NCBI GenBank assembly: GCA_054601695.1
Contig: BAAHQB010000148.1
Coordinates: 62,001-126,000, forward strand
Length of the DNA stretch: 64,000 nt
Source of the DNA: Amorphochlora amoebiformis
Taxonomy: Eukaryota; Cercozoa; Chlorarachniophyceae
Direction of reading: 5' to 3'
The translations under genes were made by a program, and so were the position numbers. The notes below the pieces were generated by a model. It did not search any database. It was not told where the DNA came from and was given only the letters and a program-made list of their open reading frames with translations. Positions 1-63,478 of the stretch are shown one piece after another (position 1 is the first letter of the stretch; every line of letters begins with the position of its first letter).

Positions 1-36
1 TATATAGTTTTTCAATGAGGAAAAATTGTACAATAG

Positions 37-67
<31 letters not shown>

Positions 68-142
68 ATAGATAGATACATAGATATAATATATATATAT
101 ATATATACATATAATAGATAGATACATACATATATATATATA

Positions 143-178
<36 letters not shown>

Positions 179-181
<3 letters not shown>

Positions 182-241
182 AACAGCTTTTAACCCCATT
201 CGAGGGTCTTCCAGTAGAGACCTTTCCTGTGCCTATCTCTC

Positions 242-280
<39 letters not shown>

Positions 281-319
281 ATAGATAGATATATAGATAT
301 ATAATAGATAGATATATAG

Positions 320-352
<33 letters not shown>

Positions 353-444
353 CAAACAGCTTTTAACCCCATTCGAGGGTCTTTCAATAGATTATTCCTG
401 TGCCTATCTCGCCAAATATATATATATATATAATACAATATAAC

Positions 445-521
<77 letters not shown>

Positions 522-605
522 CTATATATATATATATATATATATACCAAACAGCTTTTAACCCCATTCGAGGGTCTTCCAGTAGATTTTTCCTGTGCCT
601 ATCTC

Positions 606-660
<55 letters not shown>

Positions 661-785
661 GATAGATATATAGATATATAATAGATAGATATATAGATAT
701 GTAATATATATATATATATACCAAACAGCTTTTAACCCCATTCGAGGGTCTTCCAGCAGACTTTCCTTGTGCCTATCTCGCCAAA
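179..785 (+). repeat. Four partial copies of ARID exon 893-973 with its acceptor
   Basis: Copies begin near 179, 352, 547 and 721. Each carries CAAACAG followed by about 55 bp of the exon's 5' part (LLTPFEGL...), then falls into (TA)n with GATAGATA interruptions. The complete exon is the fifth unit. Substitutions differ between copies, so they are not an assembly echo of one read. Confidence 0.9.
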
Positions 786-850
786 TATATATATATATAT
801 ATACATATATAATAGATAGATATATAGATATATAATAGATAGATATATAG

Positions 851-884
<34 letters not shown>

Positions 885-892
885 CCAAACAG

Positions 893-7561
<6,669 letters not shown>

Positions 7562-8555
7562 CAATTTATAGTTAATGGCTTGCTAACTTGATTCATTATA
7601 CATTATCATTTTTACATGTCCCAGTGATATAGGTAACTACTTAAACGTCTTGCAAATGTGTGCCACGTCTGCCTATCTCTAGTATCTAAGTTTCGGGCGA
7701 AAAAATGTAATGGCAAATCGCCTAACTAGAACTAGTAGAACTCCTTCTAGCCTTGACTACAAGTTGACTATGACCTAGCTAGATGACAATAGATTCATTC
7801 TAGTCCTTTATCAGCTAGAGTTAGTCTCTACTAATTAGACTCAAGTCTATATGGTTTCTTGCGTAACATTACTAGCAATAGTGTTCTTAGATAACACACG
7901 TGCAAGTTACTCTAGTTACTAGAGTTGTTATGACTAATTCTAGAATTATAGAATAAATACATTCTATAGTCATATTTTTACTATGAGGTACCGTATGATA
8001 ATTTTTGTAATGCCATTTGGATCGATGTTCTCAAACACTGATTATCTCAACTTTGGCGCACCTAGCGTCACAGTCTAATGTCTATAGACTAGAGGGAGAA
8101 GAGGAGGAAGAAATCGCAGTGCAGATTAAAAGTTAAACTCTAAAACTATATTAAACAAAAAATAACAAAAGCATAATGCGGAGAAAACTCACAATAACTC
8201 AGGCGACACAACGCGTATTAACTCGGCGTCTCTCTGATGCTTTTCTATTCGCTATCTCGGCTTTCGAGATCGAGAGTGTTATGTCAGGAAGTGTGAAAGT
8301 CGGCTCTCTGGTTAGAGCGGGATGTGGGGAATGTGAGTGGTGTGATGATACCATCCCGACCAGTTAGAGCATTTACATTTAAATATATAATCTCCAAGTG
8401 CTCTCATAGCCGCGGTGGTTTGATTCTCTGGATCGGGTTAATGGATAGATGCCCGACAGCCGGAGCATGCTTCCTTGGCACGTTGGGGGTCTGAGACGGT
8501 GTGCCTATGTGATATAAATTATTTGTGATATTATACATGTATATATTATATATAC

Positions 8556-8599
<44 letters not shown>

Positions 8600-8680
8600 G
8601 ATACAACGCATATTATAGAACATATGTTTATACAAACATAAACATGTAATACAAACATTACCAATGTACGTATTCACACA
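7562..8680. other. Convergent intergenic region between genes A and B
   Basis: Mostly unique AT-rich sequence (7600-8520) with many CTAG tetranucleotides and no frame that can be supported as coding, then a TA tract (8522-8600). It should hold both 3' UTRs. The open frame at 8176-8367 lacks splice or family support. Confidence 0.6.
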
Positions 8681-9549
8681 TTACGAAAACACACCTGCGG
8701 TGCGGGGCATACTCCTTTTCGACATGCTGAGAGGGGTTTGGGCCGGGGTGATCAGACGAGAGGGCCCGCGGGACGGGGTGTGGAGACGCGTCTTGGGTGG
8801 TTCGAATAACCGAGGTGTGCAGTTGGAGGACAAAGACATTGAGCCCGCGTGGGAAGCCACGAGCATCCCTAGGATCGTACGGTCGCTATTGCTTGTGTAT
8901 GACACGTCGGTCACGTAGCCACTGGAAACAAGAAAGAGATATGCATTGATTATTAGGATGTTATATTTGCGGAAGGATTTCTTCTTCGGGTGGGGTTACG
9001 ATTACCTTTCTGGCTTCGTCGAAAATACACGACCATTTTTTGTTTGGACGTGGAACTGGAATGCTTTTGTCGACGTTGATTGGCTGGAAAGAAGTATCGT
9101 CAGATACCAACGTACTGGAAGACAAGAAGCCTACCTAGATCGTCGCGTCGACGAGCTCTGCTTCAAGTGGAAATCGGATATCTCGAGTTCGCGCAGGTGC
9201 TCGCTGAATGCCCTCTCGTTCTCAAGTCGTGTCCGCCTCGCCGTCGTAGAAGCCGGCCGTTGAGGGGTCTTATTCTCGCAGGAATCGCAAGCGCCCATGA
9301 AGACGTCGTTATGGTTCGGAGTTTTGGCGGGAGGTTTGCCGGGCCTACGTTTTGCCAAGTACCCCCGAGACTCCGATCTTAAGAGAAGCTCTTCCGGTGA
9401 AAGTTGCCGAAACACAGCCTTCGTGGGAAAGAACGGCGCAACAGGGCCAGCACGCGTCTTTTGTGCTGTAAGCTGGCGTTTTTTGTGGCCATGGGTTTGT
9501 GTTTTGGAGTTTTGAAAGATTCCCGCGCAATTTATTTGGGCGATTTCAT
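8681..9549 (-). CDS. Basic protein of unknown function, at least three exons
   Basis: Exons in transcript order: 9549-9135, 9083-9006, 8921-8681, with stop TAA at 8683-8681. Junctions are CTAG|GTAGGC, TTTCCAG|CCA, AAAG|GTAATC and TTTCCAG|TGG, and the reading frame is kept across both introns (51 and 84 bp), which supports coding. I do not recognise the protein. It is rich in Arg, Ser, Thr and Pro, with stretches such as AKRRPGKPPAKTPNHNDVF, AFQFHVQTKNGRVFSTK and TRLHTPSRGPSRLITP; a nuclear or cytoskeletal protein is possible but this is a guess. The 5' end is unresolved: the long exon has no in-frame ATG near its start. One phase-compatible solution is a tiny first exon 9800-9782 with donor GTATGT spli­ced to 9549; its ATG would overlap the ATG of gene C on the other strand. 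Introns are short and repeat-free, unlike most neighbours. Confidence 0.6.
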
Positions 9550-9712
9550 CTGATTTTCTTAACAATAAGAGGCGGGTACTTGATGATACGATGCACAATC
9601 ACGCGGGATGCGTATCACCTGAGTAATATCTCAATATACTCATATCTACATATCGAGAGGTCTATATCAAGATATGTGAATCTAATAACCAATATACCAG
9701 ATATGTCCTCGG

Positions 9713-9734
9713 GGATATCTACATATAGATATCC
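9713..9734. promoter_or_regulatory. Perfect 9-bp inverted repeat between divergent genes B and C
   Basis: GGATATCTA, a 4-bp spacer CATA, then TAGATATCC. It lies 65 bp before the ATG of gene C and upstream of the main exon of gene B, in a 110-bp stretch with several more ATATCT/AGATAT words (9630-9715). A dimer-binding operator for a GATA- or MYB-like factor is an inference; a chance palindrome in AT-rich DNA is the alternative. Confidence 0.35.
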
Positions 9735-9798
9735 TCCACGTGTATCTTGCGTGCATTGGCTCACTGCACAAAGACACATACCGCCCACCGCCACCATC

Positions 9799-22263
<12,465 letters not shown>

Positions 22264-22290
22264 TTATATATACATATAGATATATACATA

Positions 22291-22323
<33 letters not shown>

Positions 22324-23041
22324 TATTGGGTGCATATGTATGTGTTTAATACCTTCTTATTCTACATGAAATAGATACCATTTTATGACTCTGAAGCCAA
22401 ACCCTTTGTCTATATGCCCAACATAATCATACACAAGGATACCAAATGTCCTAATACAGTATATTCTACATACATTCACATAGCCACTTACTATCCCTGT
22501 GTGTCAGGGTTGCGGCATGGCTATTATGGTTGCTCCCTGATCGTGTGAGCGACATGATTGTCATGCGCAAGGGTTGAGTCTGCCTAGAAATTCGATAATT
22601 TGACCTGCGCCAACACAACTGATTATACTTCAAATCGTCTATTTGGTAAAATTAGTGCTCGTGCGTTCGCGGCTGTGTCGTACGTTACGTTTCGATGTAA
22701 ATCATATGTAATGACCACACTAAGGGACTTACTATAGGTAGTTCGTTACGATGCTCGAAGAGCCTTACTCTGTTATATATATACATATGTATAATTAATA
22801 TATATATAATGTATACACATGTATACATATATATACACATACACATTTACACACATAAAAACATACTAGCAATGTATTACGTGTACCTATGAACAAGTAT
22901 GATTCTACTGGGCTATACTACTGTAGGTTGACTAGACTCTAGAGACTAAATTTTAGACACTCTATTGCATCCAGTGCACAAAGACAGCTAGATACTTAAA
23001 ACCCTTTGATTATAATTAAGGAAGTTACAATTTCTACTCGG
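22264..23041. other. Convergent intergenic region between genes C and D
   Basis: Short TA tracts at 22264-22325 and 22775-22860, otherwise unique AT-rich sequence. Both flanking genes end here. No tRNA cloverleaf or supported exon was seen. Confidence 0.6.
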
Positions 23042-31083
<8,042 letters not shown>

Positions 31084-31309
31084 GCGTTTCGGCGCTTGGC
31101 AAAGAGAGAAAGGGAGTTGGGGTCTATGTTGGTCGGATGTGTGGGCGGAGGGGGACGTTGGGAGGGGGGAGGGTGGAGGAATCTGGGTGTATGGGTGTTT
31201 GAGTGTGCGCGTTCATATGGGGTGTGTGTTTTGTGTATTTGTGTGTTTGTGTAGGTATGTGTGTGTGTATGTATGTATGTGTGTATATAATATACATATA
31301 TATATATTG

Positions 31310-31356
<47 letters not shown>

Positions 31357-31364
31357 AATATATG

Positions 31365-31419
<55 letters not shown>

Positions 31420-31449
31420 GTATATATATATATATATATAATATATGTG

Positions 31450-31493
<44 letters not shown>

Positions 31494-31510
31494 GTGTGTG
31501 TGTGTGTGTA

Positions 31511-31550
<40 letters not shown>

Positions 31551-32364
31551 GTATTATACATATTATATATTATATTCTCAAAATATACCTTCATAATATT
31601 TCAAGCGTCTGGATGTGTGTCAAAAGGAAACAAAAACTCCCACAAATCTCACCTGCAACTTGCCCCACGCATACAAAATCCTCCCAGATTCTTCCAATGC
31701 CGACACTCGGGCACCAAGCTCGGCACATCCTCCCTTTCCCTCCCTTCCCGTCCCTCGAACGGCCCTGATCCCATCCCAACCCATACCTCCCCATCCCTTC
31801 CCCCCCCCCCTTCTTCCAACGATTTTTTTCGCATCTTGCCCTCGAGTAGGCCTTTTCCCGCCCCAATTCTCTCCGCTTTCGAACCATGTCTCAGCGACAT
31901 TAGCCCCAGAAAGAGGAATACAATCAGCTTGTTCCTGTAAATTTCACGAGTGTTATCGTGAGTTGCGTGGGAAATGAGGGAATGAGTACGGAATGGGGGC
32001 TTGGGTGCGGGATAGAGGGGTACGGAGAGGTGGGGTAATGGAGGTCAGCGTGCCATCCGAGAGTGACTCAGCCCTTCATCACGCTTTGTGTGTCCTGCCC
32101 TTGTCCCGTTGCGAATATGGCACCCAGGTAAAATTATTCCTCCTCGAGGATATAACCTAGCTATAATCATTCAAGGCATTCTATTTCGTTAAATCATATC
32201 AACTACCCATACCCCATATGCAGGTAAAAGCAAATGCGAAATATGGTCTTCATCAGGCCCAAAATGAGGATATTAGTCACCTGTCTCATAGGGCTCGGTC
32301 AGAATGAAACCCTCCTCTTCTCCCTCAGCTCCCCCCCATCCTCCCTTCCTTCTCAACAATCCTT
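31084..32364. other. Divergent intergenic region between genes D and E
   Basis: GT/TA arrays at 31190-31560, then 800 bp of unique, pyrimidine-rich DNA. Shared promoters and 5' UTRs are expected here. Open frames near 31591-31977 and 32234-32557 have no splice, phase or family support. ATGGCACCCAG|GTAAAA at 32118 looks like a tiny first exon but does not join in frame to the E model. Confidence 0.5.
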
Positions 32365-45578
<13,214 letters not shown>

Positions 45579-45753
45579 ATGTGTGTTCCATGCATATGTC
45601 TATATATACATATATTATGTATATACGTATATATGCACATACACATATATATTTAAGATATATATGTATGTATGTATATATATATATTCTATATATATAT
45701 GTATATACATATATATATGTATGTATATATTATATATATATATATATATTTTG

Positions 45754-45792
<39 letters not shown>

Positions 45793-46439
45793 TATATGTA
45801 TGTATGTATACATATAGTATAATATACATATATATATATATATTATATATATATATATACATACATACATACATGTATTTATACATATGTATAATGCCTA
45901 TATATATATATATATTTATATATATACACAATACGTATAGATCAAAGTCTAGAAAGTCTCAAGGATCTGGAGGCCTCGTTCGCGCGGATGTTATTATTAT
46001 AGAGGATACTGGAATGAAACATTTTGGGATATTGAAGTAGCCAGCCAGAATCACCATGCTGCACGTGCTTGAAAAACTAGTACATGTATATATCGTTTTG
46101 CGACCGACTATCTGGATCTAGAAGAATTGATCTGGAATTGACATCGTTAACGTAGATGCATCATATTAATCAAAGTGCTGTCTTTGGACTTTGGTTAGAT
46201 TATGCTCGGAAAAGTAACTAGCCGACTTTGTATATATGATACTAGCTAGAGACTAGAGCACTAACACTATTGAGTCACTACAAATTATATAATGATTATA
46301 GTATTACAATTATATGTATATCTTGTGTATATCTATAAAAAAAAACTGTGATATACTCATATGTATATATATATATATATGTATATATGTGTGTGTGTAT
46401 ATTATACATATATATATATATATATCTAGTATATATATG

Positions 46440-46474
<35 letters not shown>

Positions 46475-46659
46475 GTATATATATATGTGTGTGTGTCATG
46501 CGCATATCATAATATTATATGATATTATATTGTGTTTTTATAATGATTCTAGTATATACATATATCTAGATATGTGTACTATATATAAAATATATATATG
46601 TATATTTACATATATGTGCTGGGTGTAATATAAATAAAATATATATATATATATATATA

Positions 46660-46719
<60 letters not shown>

Positions 46720-46839
46720 TTTTATTCTGGCAGATTCTAGAGATTCATACAAATATATATTTTGATTTACAATTTCCATTTACAAACATTGTTAATAACA
46801 TACACACACACACACGCACGCATTAATATATATGTATAC

Positions 46840-46876
<37 letters not shown>

Positions 46877-46930
46877 ATATATATGTATTTACATACATGT
46901 GTTATATGTACACGAACATATGTATATAAA

Positions 46931-47029
<99 letters not shown>

Positions 47030-47055
47030 TATATAATATAATATAATACATACCA

Positions 47056-47091
<36 letters not shown>

Positions 47092-47156
47092 TATATACAT
47101 ATAGATATAATTATGTATATATACATACATATCATACATACATATATATATACATA

Positions 47157-47204
<48 letters not shown>

Positions 47205-47279
47205 CATACATATTATATAGAATGAGAATCCGTGCCTGGCGCACGTAACTTGAGTGGTAATGAGACAACTCTTAACAGC
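45579..47279. other. Region between convergent genes E and F
   Basis: TA tracts with a unique island at 45935-46310 and TA/CA arrays 46310-47215. The island frame 45930-46040 is open ([20 protein letters not shown]) but has no link to either gene. The last 80 bp before gene F are unique and may be its 3' end. Confidence 0.5.
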
Positions 47280-47418
47280 TCATTCGGCCATCCTACACGC
47301 TAAGCTCGACGATTTCAGATGAGGAAAGGGTGAACCTCGACTTGGGCATATTTCTTGACCCTAATTTTGAGGTTTGGGGTTGATCAGCAATATGGAAGGA
47401 GCATATGGTTGGGATATC

Positions 47419-47909
47419 TCACCACTTCTTTGCAGTCACGTTTGCTCCCTTCTCGTTTTTCTTCCAGTGGTCCGCGATCTTGTTGTCGAGGGGGTCATCT
47501 GGGTTAGGAGCAGATAGAAGGAGCTGCAGGCTAAGGCACACCTAAGAATAAGGGAAGTGTGATATGGTAGCCCGTCATCCTCCGGTATCTGTATCCCAAA
47601 AACCTTGTCAATCTGCAGGGCAGGGCTCCACTTGTCCTTGAGGATATCCAGGCAGATTCGACCAAGCCCATCGATATTGGGGTGATATATATTGGTCAGA
47701 AATCGGACTTTCGGGGCTACCATGGGATATTCTCCCGGCAGAAATAGCTCGAGGTGAAATTTCCCCCCTGCGTACGCCGAATCTGGCGGCCCATCGATCG
47801 TTATGCGGAAATGTCTTGGATTTTGCTTCATTGGAACAGCGAGAATACCCGGGATCGGGTTTTTCTCAAGGCGCATAGTCTCTTTGATGATGCGTTTGGA
47901 GAGAGGCAT
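47419..47909 (-). CDS. UBC13: Ubiquitin-conjugating enzyme E2, Ubc13/UBE2N type
   Basis: Exon 1 is 47909-47604 and exon 2 is 47541-47419; the 62-bp intron starts GTTTTTGGG and ends TTATTCTTAG, and contains no TA repeat. The protein aligns end to end with Ubc13: SKRIIKET at the start, [17 protein letters not shown] (HPN motif), [18 protein letters not shown] with catalytic Cys86, then [14 protein letters not shown]. Ubc13 partners a UEV subunit to build Lys63-linked ubiquitin chains in DNA damage tolerance and signalling; that role is carried over from the family. Reading straight to TGA at 47421-47419 gives 142 residues, about 10 fewer than usual. A GTGAGA donor lies exactly over the last Trp codon, and an acceptor at 47293 would add WMAE before a stop at 47280, so a short third exon is possible. 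The start codon matches the family start. Confidence 0.96.
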
Positions 47910-49037
47910 ATTATTGTTGTGCCGACCAAGGCGGAAACCTCCCCAATGAAAGCAGGTCGCGATTTTTTCCTTACGATTAAATTTATTTTTTCCTTAGGGA
48001 AAAATGTCGGCTCAGTTCAATTTTGTCCAATCAGCTGGCGAGGACGCAGACTAGTACTTTCGGCGGCTACCCTGGACAATCGACATGGTATTTTGGCTTC
48101 TCGCGCCCTTGGTACGTCGTAGATGACTCGTTCATTGTCGAAAACTCGAAGATCTGATTGAAATACCTCAAAACAGATGATAGTGGACAAATACTTGTGC
48201 TCTCCTCCCAAACCCCCGCCGCCTCGAGACGGATTTGTGTTTCCAGAGGTGAAAAACTACCCGGAATGTAAGCTTAATCGTGGAAGCTGTCTCATGACGG
48301 GCGAGGATGAGAGAGAGAGGGGTAGGAGCGAATGATTTTGTCACGCAGCGAGGAGCATTGTCGGGTAAGATGTCTTGAGCATGGTCGTCGTACGTGGAGC
48401 ACTTGAGTCATGGGCGTAGTTGTTGGGGCTGTCTTGCGGTTTTATGGGCGCGGATATGCATATGTTGGATGGAAAGTTATATTTGTAGGAATGATCGACG
48501 GATCTGTACAAAATTGCAACGAAAAATACGATGCAACACAAACACACACACTGAGCGATTTGTAAATGTACTAGTATGATATATACCATGGGACAGATAT
48601 TCTAGATATTCATGGATATTTACAGCCATGTTTTAACCTGATTTTCTATATATAATTATACGAGTTGTTCCGAAGTTAATTCGAACTTAAGTAGGTGTAT
48701 CGGCGGTTAACTAGATATATAAAGTAGAAACTGAAACAATGATGTACAACGTTGGCCATGGGTTAGTGGGTATGGTAATTTGAGATTTTCAAATGATAAT
48801 TTCCAATCTATCATGATGGTTTAGCTTTTTTGTTTCGACAATATGCAAATTACAATGGTCAAAATCTCCATGAGCTTCATATATAACGCTAATTGTGATT
48901 AATCTAAGCGGTGCACGTGGTGACCCGTATTTGGGTATCTGAGACGTCAGCCTATGTATACGTATACAATCGTAAGTTGTGCGGTACATATATATATATA
49001 TATATGCATTGGAATATATTCTGTTCTATACATACAT

Positions 49038-49102
<65 letters not shown>

Positions 49103-49111
49103 ATTACTTGT

Positions 49112-49147
<36 letters not shown>

Positions 49148-49195
49148 TTATATGGTTGTACACATTTTATATTTACTCATGTACGATTACATATA

Positions 49196-49236
<41 letters not shown>

Positions 49237-49268
49237 ATATATACACACATATATATGTATATATATAC

Positions 49269-49315
<47 letters not shown>

Positions 49316-49321
49316 GTATAT

Positions 49322-49355
<34 letters not shown>

Positions 49356-49456
49356 ACACACATATATTCATAGATTTACAAATTACACATTCCCATATCG
49401 TATTCGAAATACATCTAAACACGCAATACATAACAAACCTTAAAGTAATACGATAT
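47910..49456. other. Upstream of gene F and downstream of gene G
   Basis: Unique, moderately GC sequence to 48980, then TA/CA arrays to 49370. Open frames at 48017-48211 and 48394-48579 lack start, splice or family support. Nothing else recognised. Confidence 0.5.
48027..48034. promoter_or_regulatory. CCAAT box upstream of the E2 gene
   Basis: CCAATCAG on the + strand, about 118 bp before the E2 start codon on the minus strand. CCAAT boxes work in either orientation. Position and sequence fit, but a single short motif is weak evidence. Confidence 0.3.
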
Positions 49457-52836
<3,380 letters not shown>

Positions 52837-53218
52837 CACGACCTATCACGTGAATGCAAACTTAACATGGCACTGTCATCATCCTATTCTTCCTCTTCGT
52901 TTTTACAACCATCTCGAAGCATTTTTTCCTCAAGGCGGCCCTGACAAGGCCTGCTGAGGAGTAACAGTCAGATGGCTTGGAGTGGCGAGAGCGATGGACA
53001 TCTCCAAGAATGCTTGATATTCCAAGTCCACTGAGGTCGCACACGTTTGGTTCTTGGTCTTCTGTCAGACGTGCATGGCAGAATGCGAAATTTCAGCACC
53101 AATGGTCAGATTATAAGTTGGCGCTACAAAATGGGGGGGAATACTCAAAATGGGAAACATATGTCCAGATAATATTGTATAAACAACATGACACATGTAA
53201 TATTTATGTAATTATACC

Positions 53219-53263
<45 letters not shown>

Positions 53264-53335
53264 ATATATAGATATTATATATATTTATGTTTACATGTCA
53301 TTGTACATATGTGTCTATTTATTTATATGTATATG

Positions 53336-53387
<52 letters not shown>

Positions 53388-53405
53388 AGTGTTACAATTG
53401 TACAT

Positions 53406-53453
<48 letters not shown>

Positions 53454-53484
53454 CATGTGTATATATATATGTGTATATGTATAT

Positions 53485-53518
<34 letters not shown>

Positions 53519-53604
53519 ATATACTATATACATGTATGTAATAATATCACATATACACTGTCATATATATATATATATATATATATTTGTAAATATACAT
53601 ATAA

Positions 53605-53639
<35 letters not shown>

Positions 53640-54094
53640 TATTTATATAATTATGCATATATACATGTATATATTAGTAATAATTATTTTCAGTTACAGA
53701 CATAAAAAAGCTTTATTTTATGTCACTGGTATCAATATGAAAACGGATACACGCATACATTTATCTATATACATGCTTATATATGTATAACCTATATATA
53801 CGCAGATATACTAGATATATGTACATGTGGGCATATAGTTAAACATATGAAGAACTTAATTATTTCGATGTATTACAGGGTATGGTACCGGTACCCATGT
53901 ATACCTACAACTGTATTACAACATTGTAAAAACCGTAAAACTATCAATCATTCACAAGATTCATGAGAAGATGTCAGTCTATTGAATCAAAAAAATTTGG
54001 TCACACTCATGCGAAATCACTTGAGCGTTTTCCTTCAAAGATAGTGTTACACATGTACAAATAATAAGAGCGACGCCGACTAGAAAGGGCCTGA
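52837..54094. other. Gap between genes G and H
   Basis: Unique to 53210, TA/CA arrays 53216-53655, then unique AT-rich DNA. Minus frame 53044-52862 is open and might be a 5' exon or UTR of gene G, but no in-frame join could be made. The last part is probably the 3' UTR of gene H. Confidence 0.45.
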
Positions 54095-55027
54095 CTAGCC
54101 TGACGCAATCTCTCTCTTCCGCCGCTTGGCACGAATTTCCTGTATACTCTGTCTCTTTCCCACTTTGCAATGCCCTGGGTGGAAGTTTGGCCTTCTGCAC
54201 TTGGGGTCTCTGTCACATTGCTGACCCCTGTGAACGTTTAAGTCATCTGCCAGTCTCTTGCGTTTCCCACTAGACTCAGGCTTCTTTTGCTTTCGCCCAG
54301 CCTCGACCGACGCCTTTTTGACATTGGAGAATCTATCGCAGCACGTATACATGTAGTATTCCCCCCTCTCGCAGCAACGCGAGCAGGGACGCGGCCCTGG
54401 TGAGCACCGGGACTTCTTTGCGCTGCAATGGTTGCATGCAAAATTTCTCTTTTTTTTAGGCTGCTTCTTGCGAGATGTTTTGGAACACTTTTGCGTGTTC
54501 GGGAAGCCGATCTGGGGCAAGGGTCCGGACTGTGGAGCAAGTACAAATGATGTGAAAGAGGGGGACGTTTCGAGCTTGTACTCTGAACCATATGGTGTAG
54601 CACGTGGCTCGATTTTGGGAGAACGATGCTCATTGTCGTCGATTATCGGCAGTGCTTGAGGACAGGATTGCTGCTGATCGTCATCGATTGTTGGTAGTGG
54701 TGGAGGCCAGGATCGGTGCTTACCCTTGTTAGTTGTTGGTAGGAGTGAAGAGAAGGATTCTGATTGCTCATTTCTCTCGGCCTTCTTTTTGGTTGGGGCA
54801 TGCAGGTTGAGATCAGCGTCCCCTAGGTCAAACTTGCGGATGCAAGGGCCAGTTGGAGTTCCAACATCGTAGCTGGAAGAGAAAAAACTTTCCATCATAT
54901 TCCAGATGTCATGGGTACGCGGTTCGCCAAAGGTTGGCACGCCCGAACACTCAGAGGCGCACGGACTGTGTAAGAACTCCCTCTCGAAGGGGAAGGATTG
55001 GAAAAAATTGAAGCTGTCGTGGTCCAT
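54095..55027 (-). CDS. Zn2Cys6-like zinc-cluster regulator, intronless
   Basis: One uninterrupted 310-codon frame from ATG at 55027 to TAG. Residues 198-230 have the spacing C-X2-C-X6-C-X6-C-X2-C with further Cys at 219, 229 and 230 and basic residues AKKSR between, as in fungal-type binuclear zinc clusters, preceded by the basic SRKKQPKKKR. A second Cys/His motif (Cys271, Cys277, His283, His286, Cys287; HPGHC) sits near the end, followed by KRRKR. The first 190 residues are acidic, Ser/Pro-rich and probably disordered. A sequence-specific transcription factor is the natural reading. The last cluster spacing (10 residues to Cys229) is longer than the usual 6-8, so a different zinc fold is possible. 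It is GC-balanced, lacks repeats and has no introns, unlike every multi-exon neighbour. Confidence 0.8.
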   Translation of the reverse strand: MDHDSFNFFQSFPFEREFLHSPCASECSGVPTFGEPRTHDIWNMMESFFSSSYDVGTPTGPCIRKFDLGDADLNLHAPTKKKAERNEQSESFSSLLPTTNKGKHRSWPPPLPTIDDDQQQSCPQALPIIDDNEHRSPKIEPRATPYGSEYKLETSPSFTSFVLAPQSGPLPQIGFPNTQKCSKTSRKKQPKKKRNFACNHCSAKKSRCSPGPRPCSRCCERGEYYMYTCCDRFSNVKKASVEAGRKQKKPESSGKRKRLADDLNVHRGQQCDRDPKCRRPNFHPGHCKVGKRQSIQEIRAKRRKREIASG

Positions 55028-55518
55028 TTTGCGCGATGAAAAGTGAGAAGGAATTATGTTCGGCGCCAGAGAAATGACGCTGCTGGACGCGATTTCCGAC
55101 GCTTTGACGCGTCGGAGAAGCGCCGAACGCAGTTCTTTTTTATTTCTTCGGCTTGGGTTGGAGTCACGGGGAGTGACATACTAACCATTTTTTCGGTCCA
55201 CGTGCTAAATAAAAAGTCGGCATGATCCTCCACATATCCCGGCCGATCGCCTGGGCGTGTGGGGCAACGGCCTGTGGATAACCGCTCGCCAGGTCGCCAA
55301 CGGTCTTCGAATTCGCCTCTGAGGGTAAAAAATTAATCAGAAGAATTTTTGGACGATAATCAAGAGGCTACAAAGCTGTCAAATCTCACTAGAACGTACA
55401 GAAATCTGATAAGGGTCTGCCCAACAATAACAGGAAGTCGGACGGGACTGACCCGCTAGATCCGACCCACAGCGGACAAATCAACTCCAGAGGTTCATCA
55501 TAAGGATCGAGAGATATT
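55028..55518. promoter_or_regulatory. Divergent promoter region of genes H and I
   Basis: 490 bp of unique, TA-repeat-free DNA between two divergent start codons. Contains GACGCTGCTGGACGCGA and GACGCTTTGACGCGTCGGA with repeated GACGC words at 55075-55115. No TATA box could be assigned with confidence. Confidence 0.5.
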
Positions 55519-63444
<7,926 letters not shown>

Positions 63445-63478
63445 TGCCCATCTAAACCGTGTAAATCCTTCCGACTCC

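Noticed and set aside
47754-48122. Plus-strand ORF of 122 codons
   Set aside because: It is the antisense of the Ubc13 exon and its upstream region.
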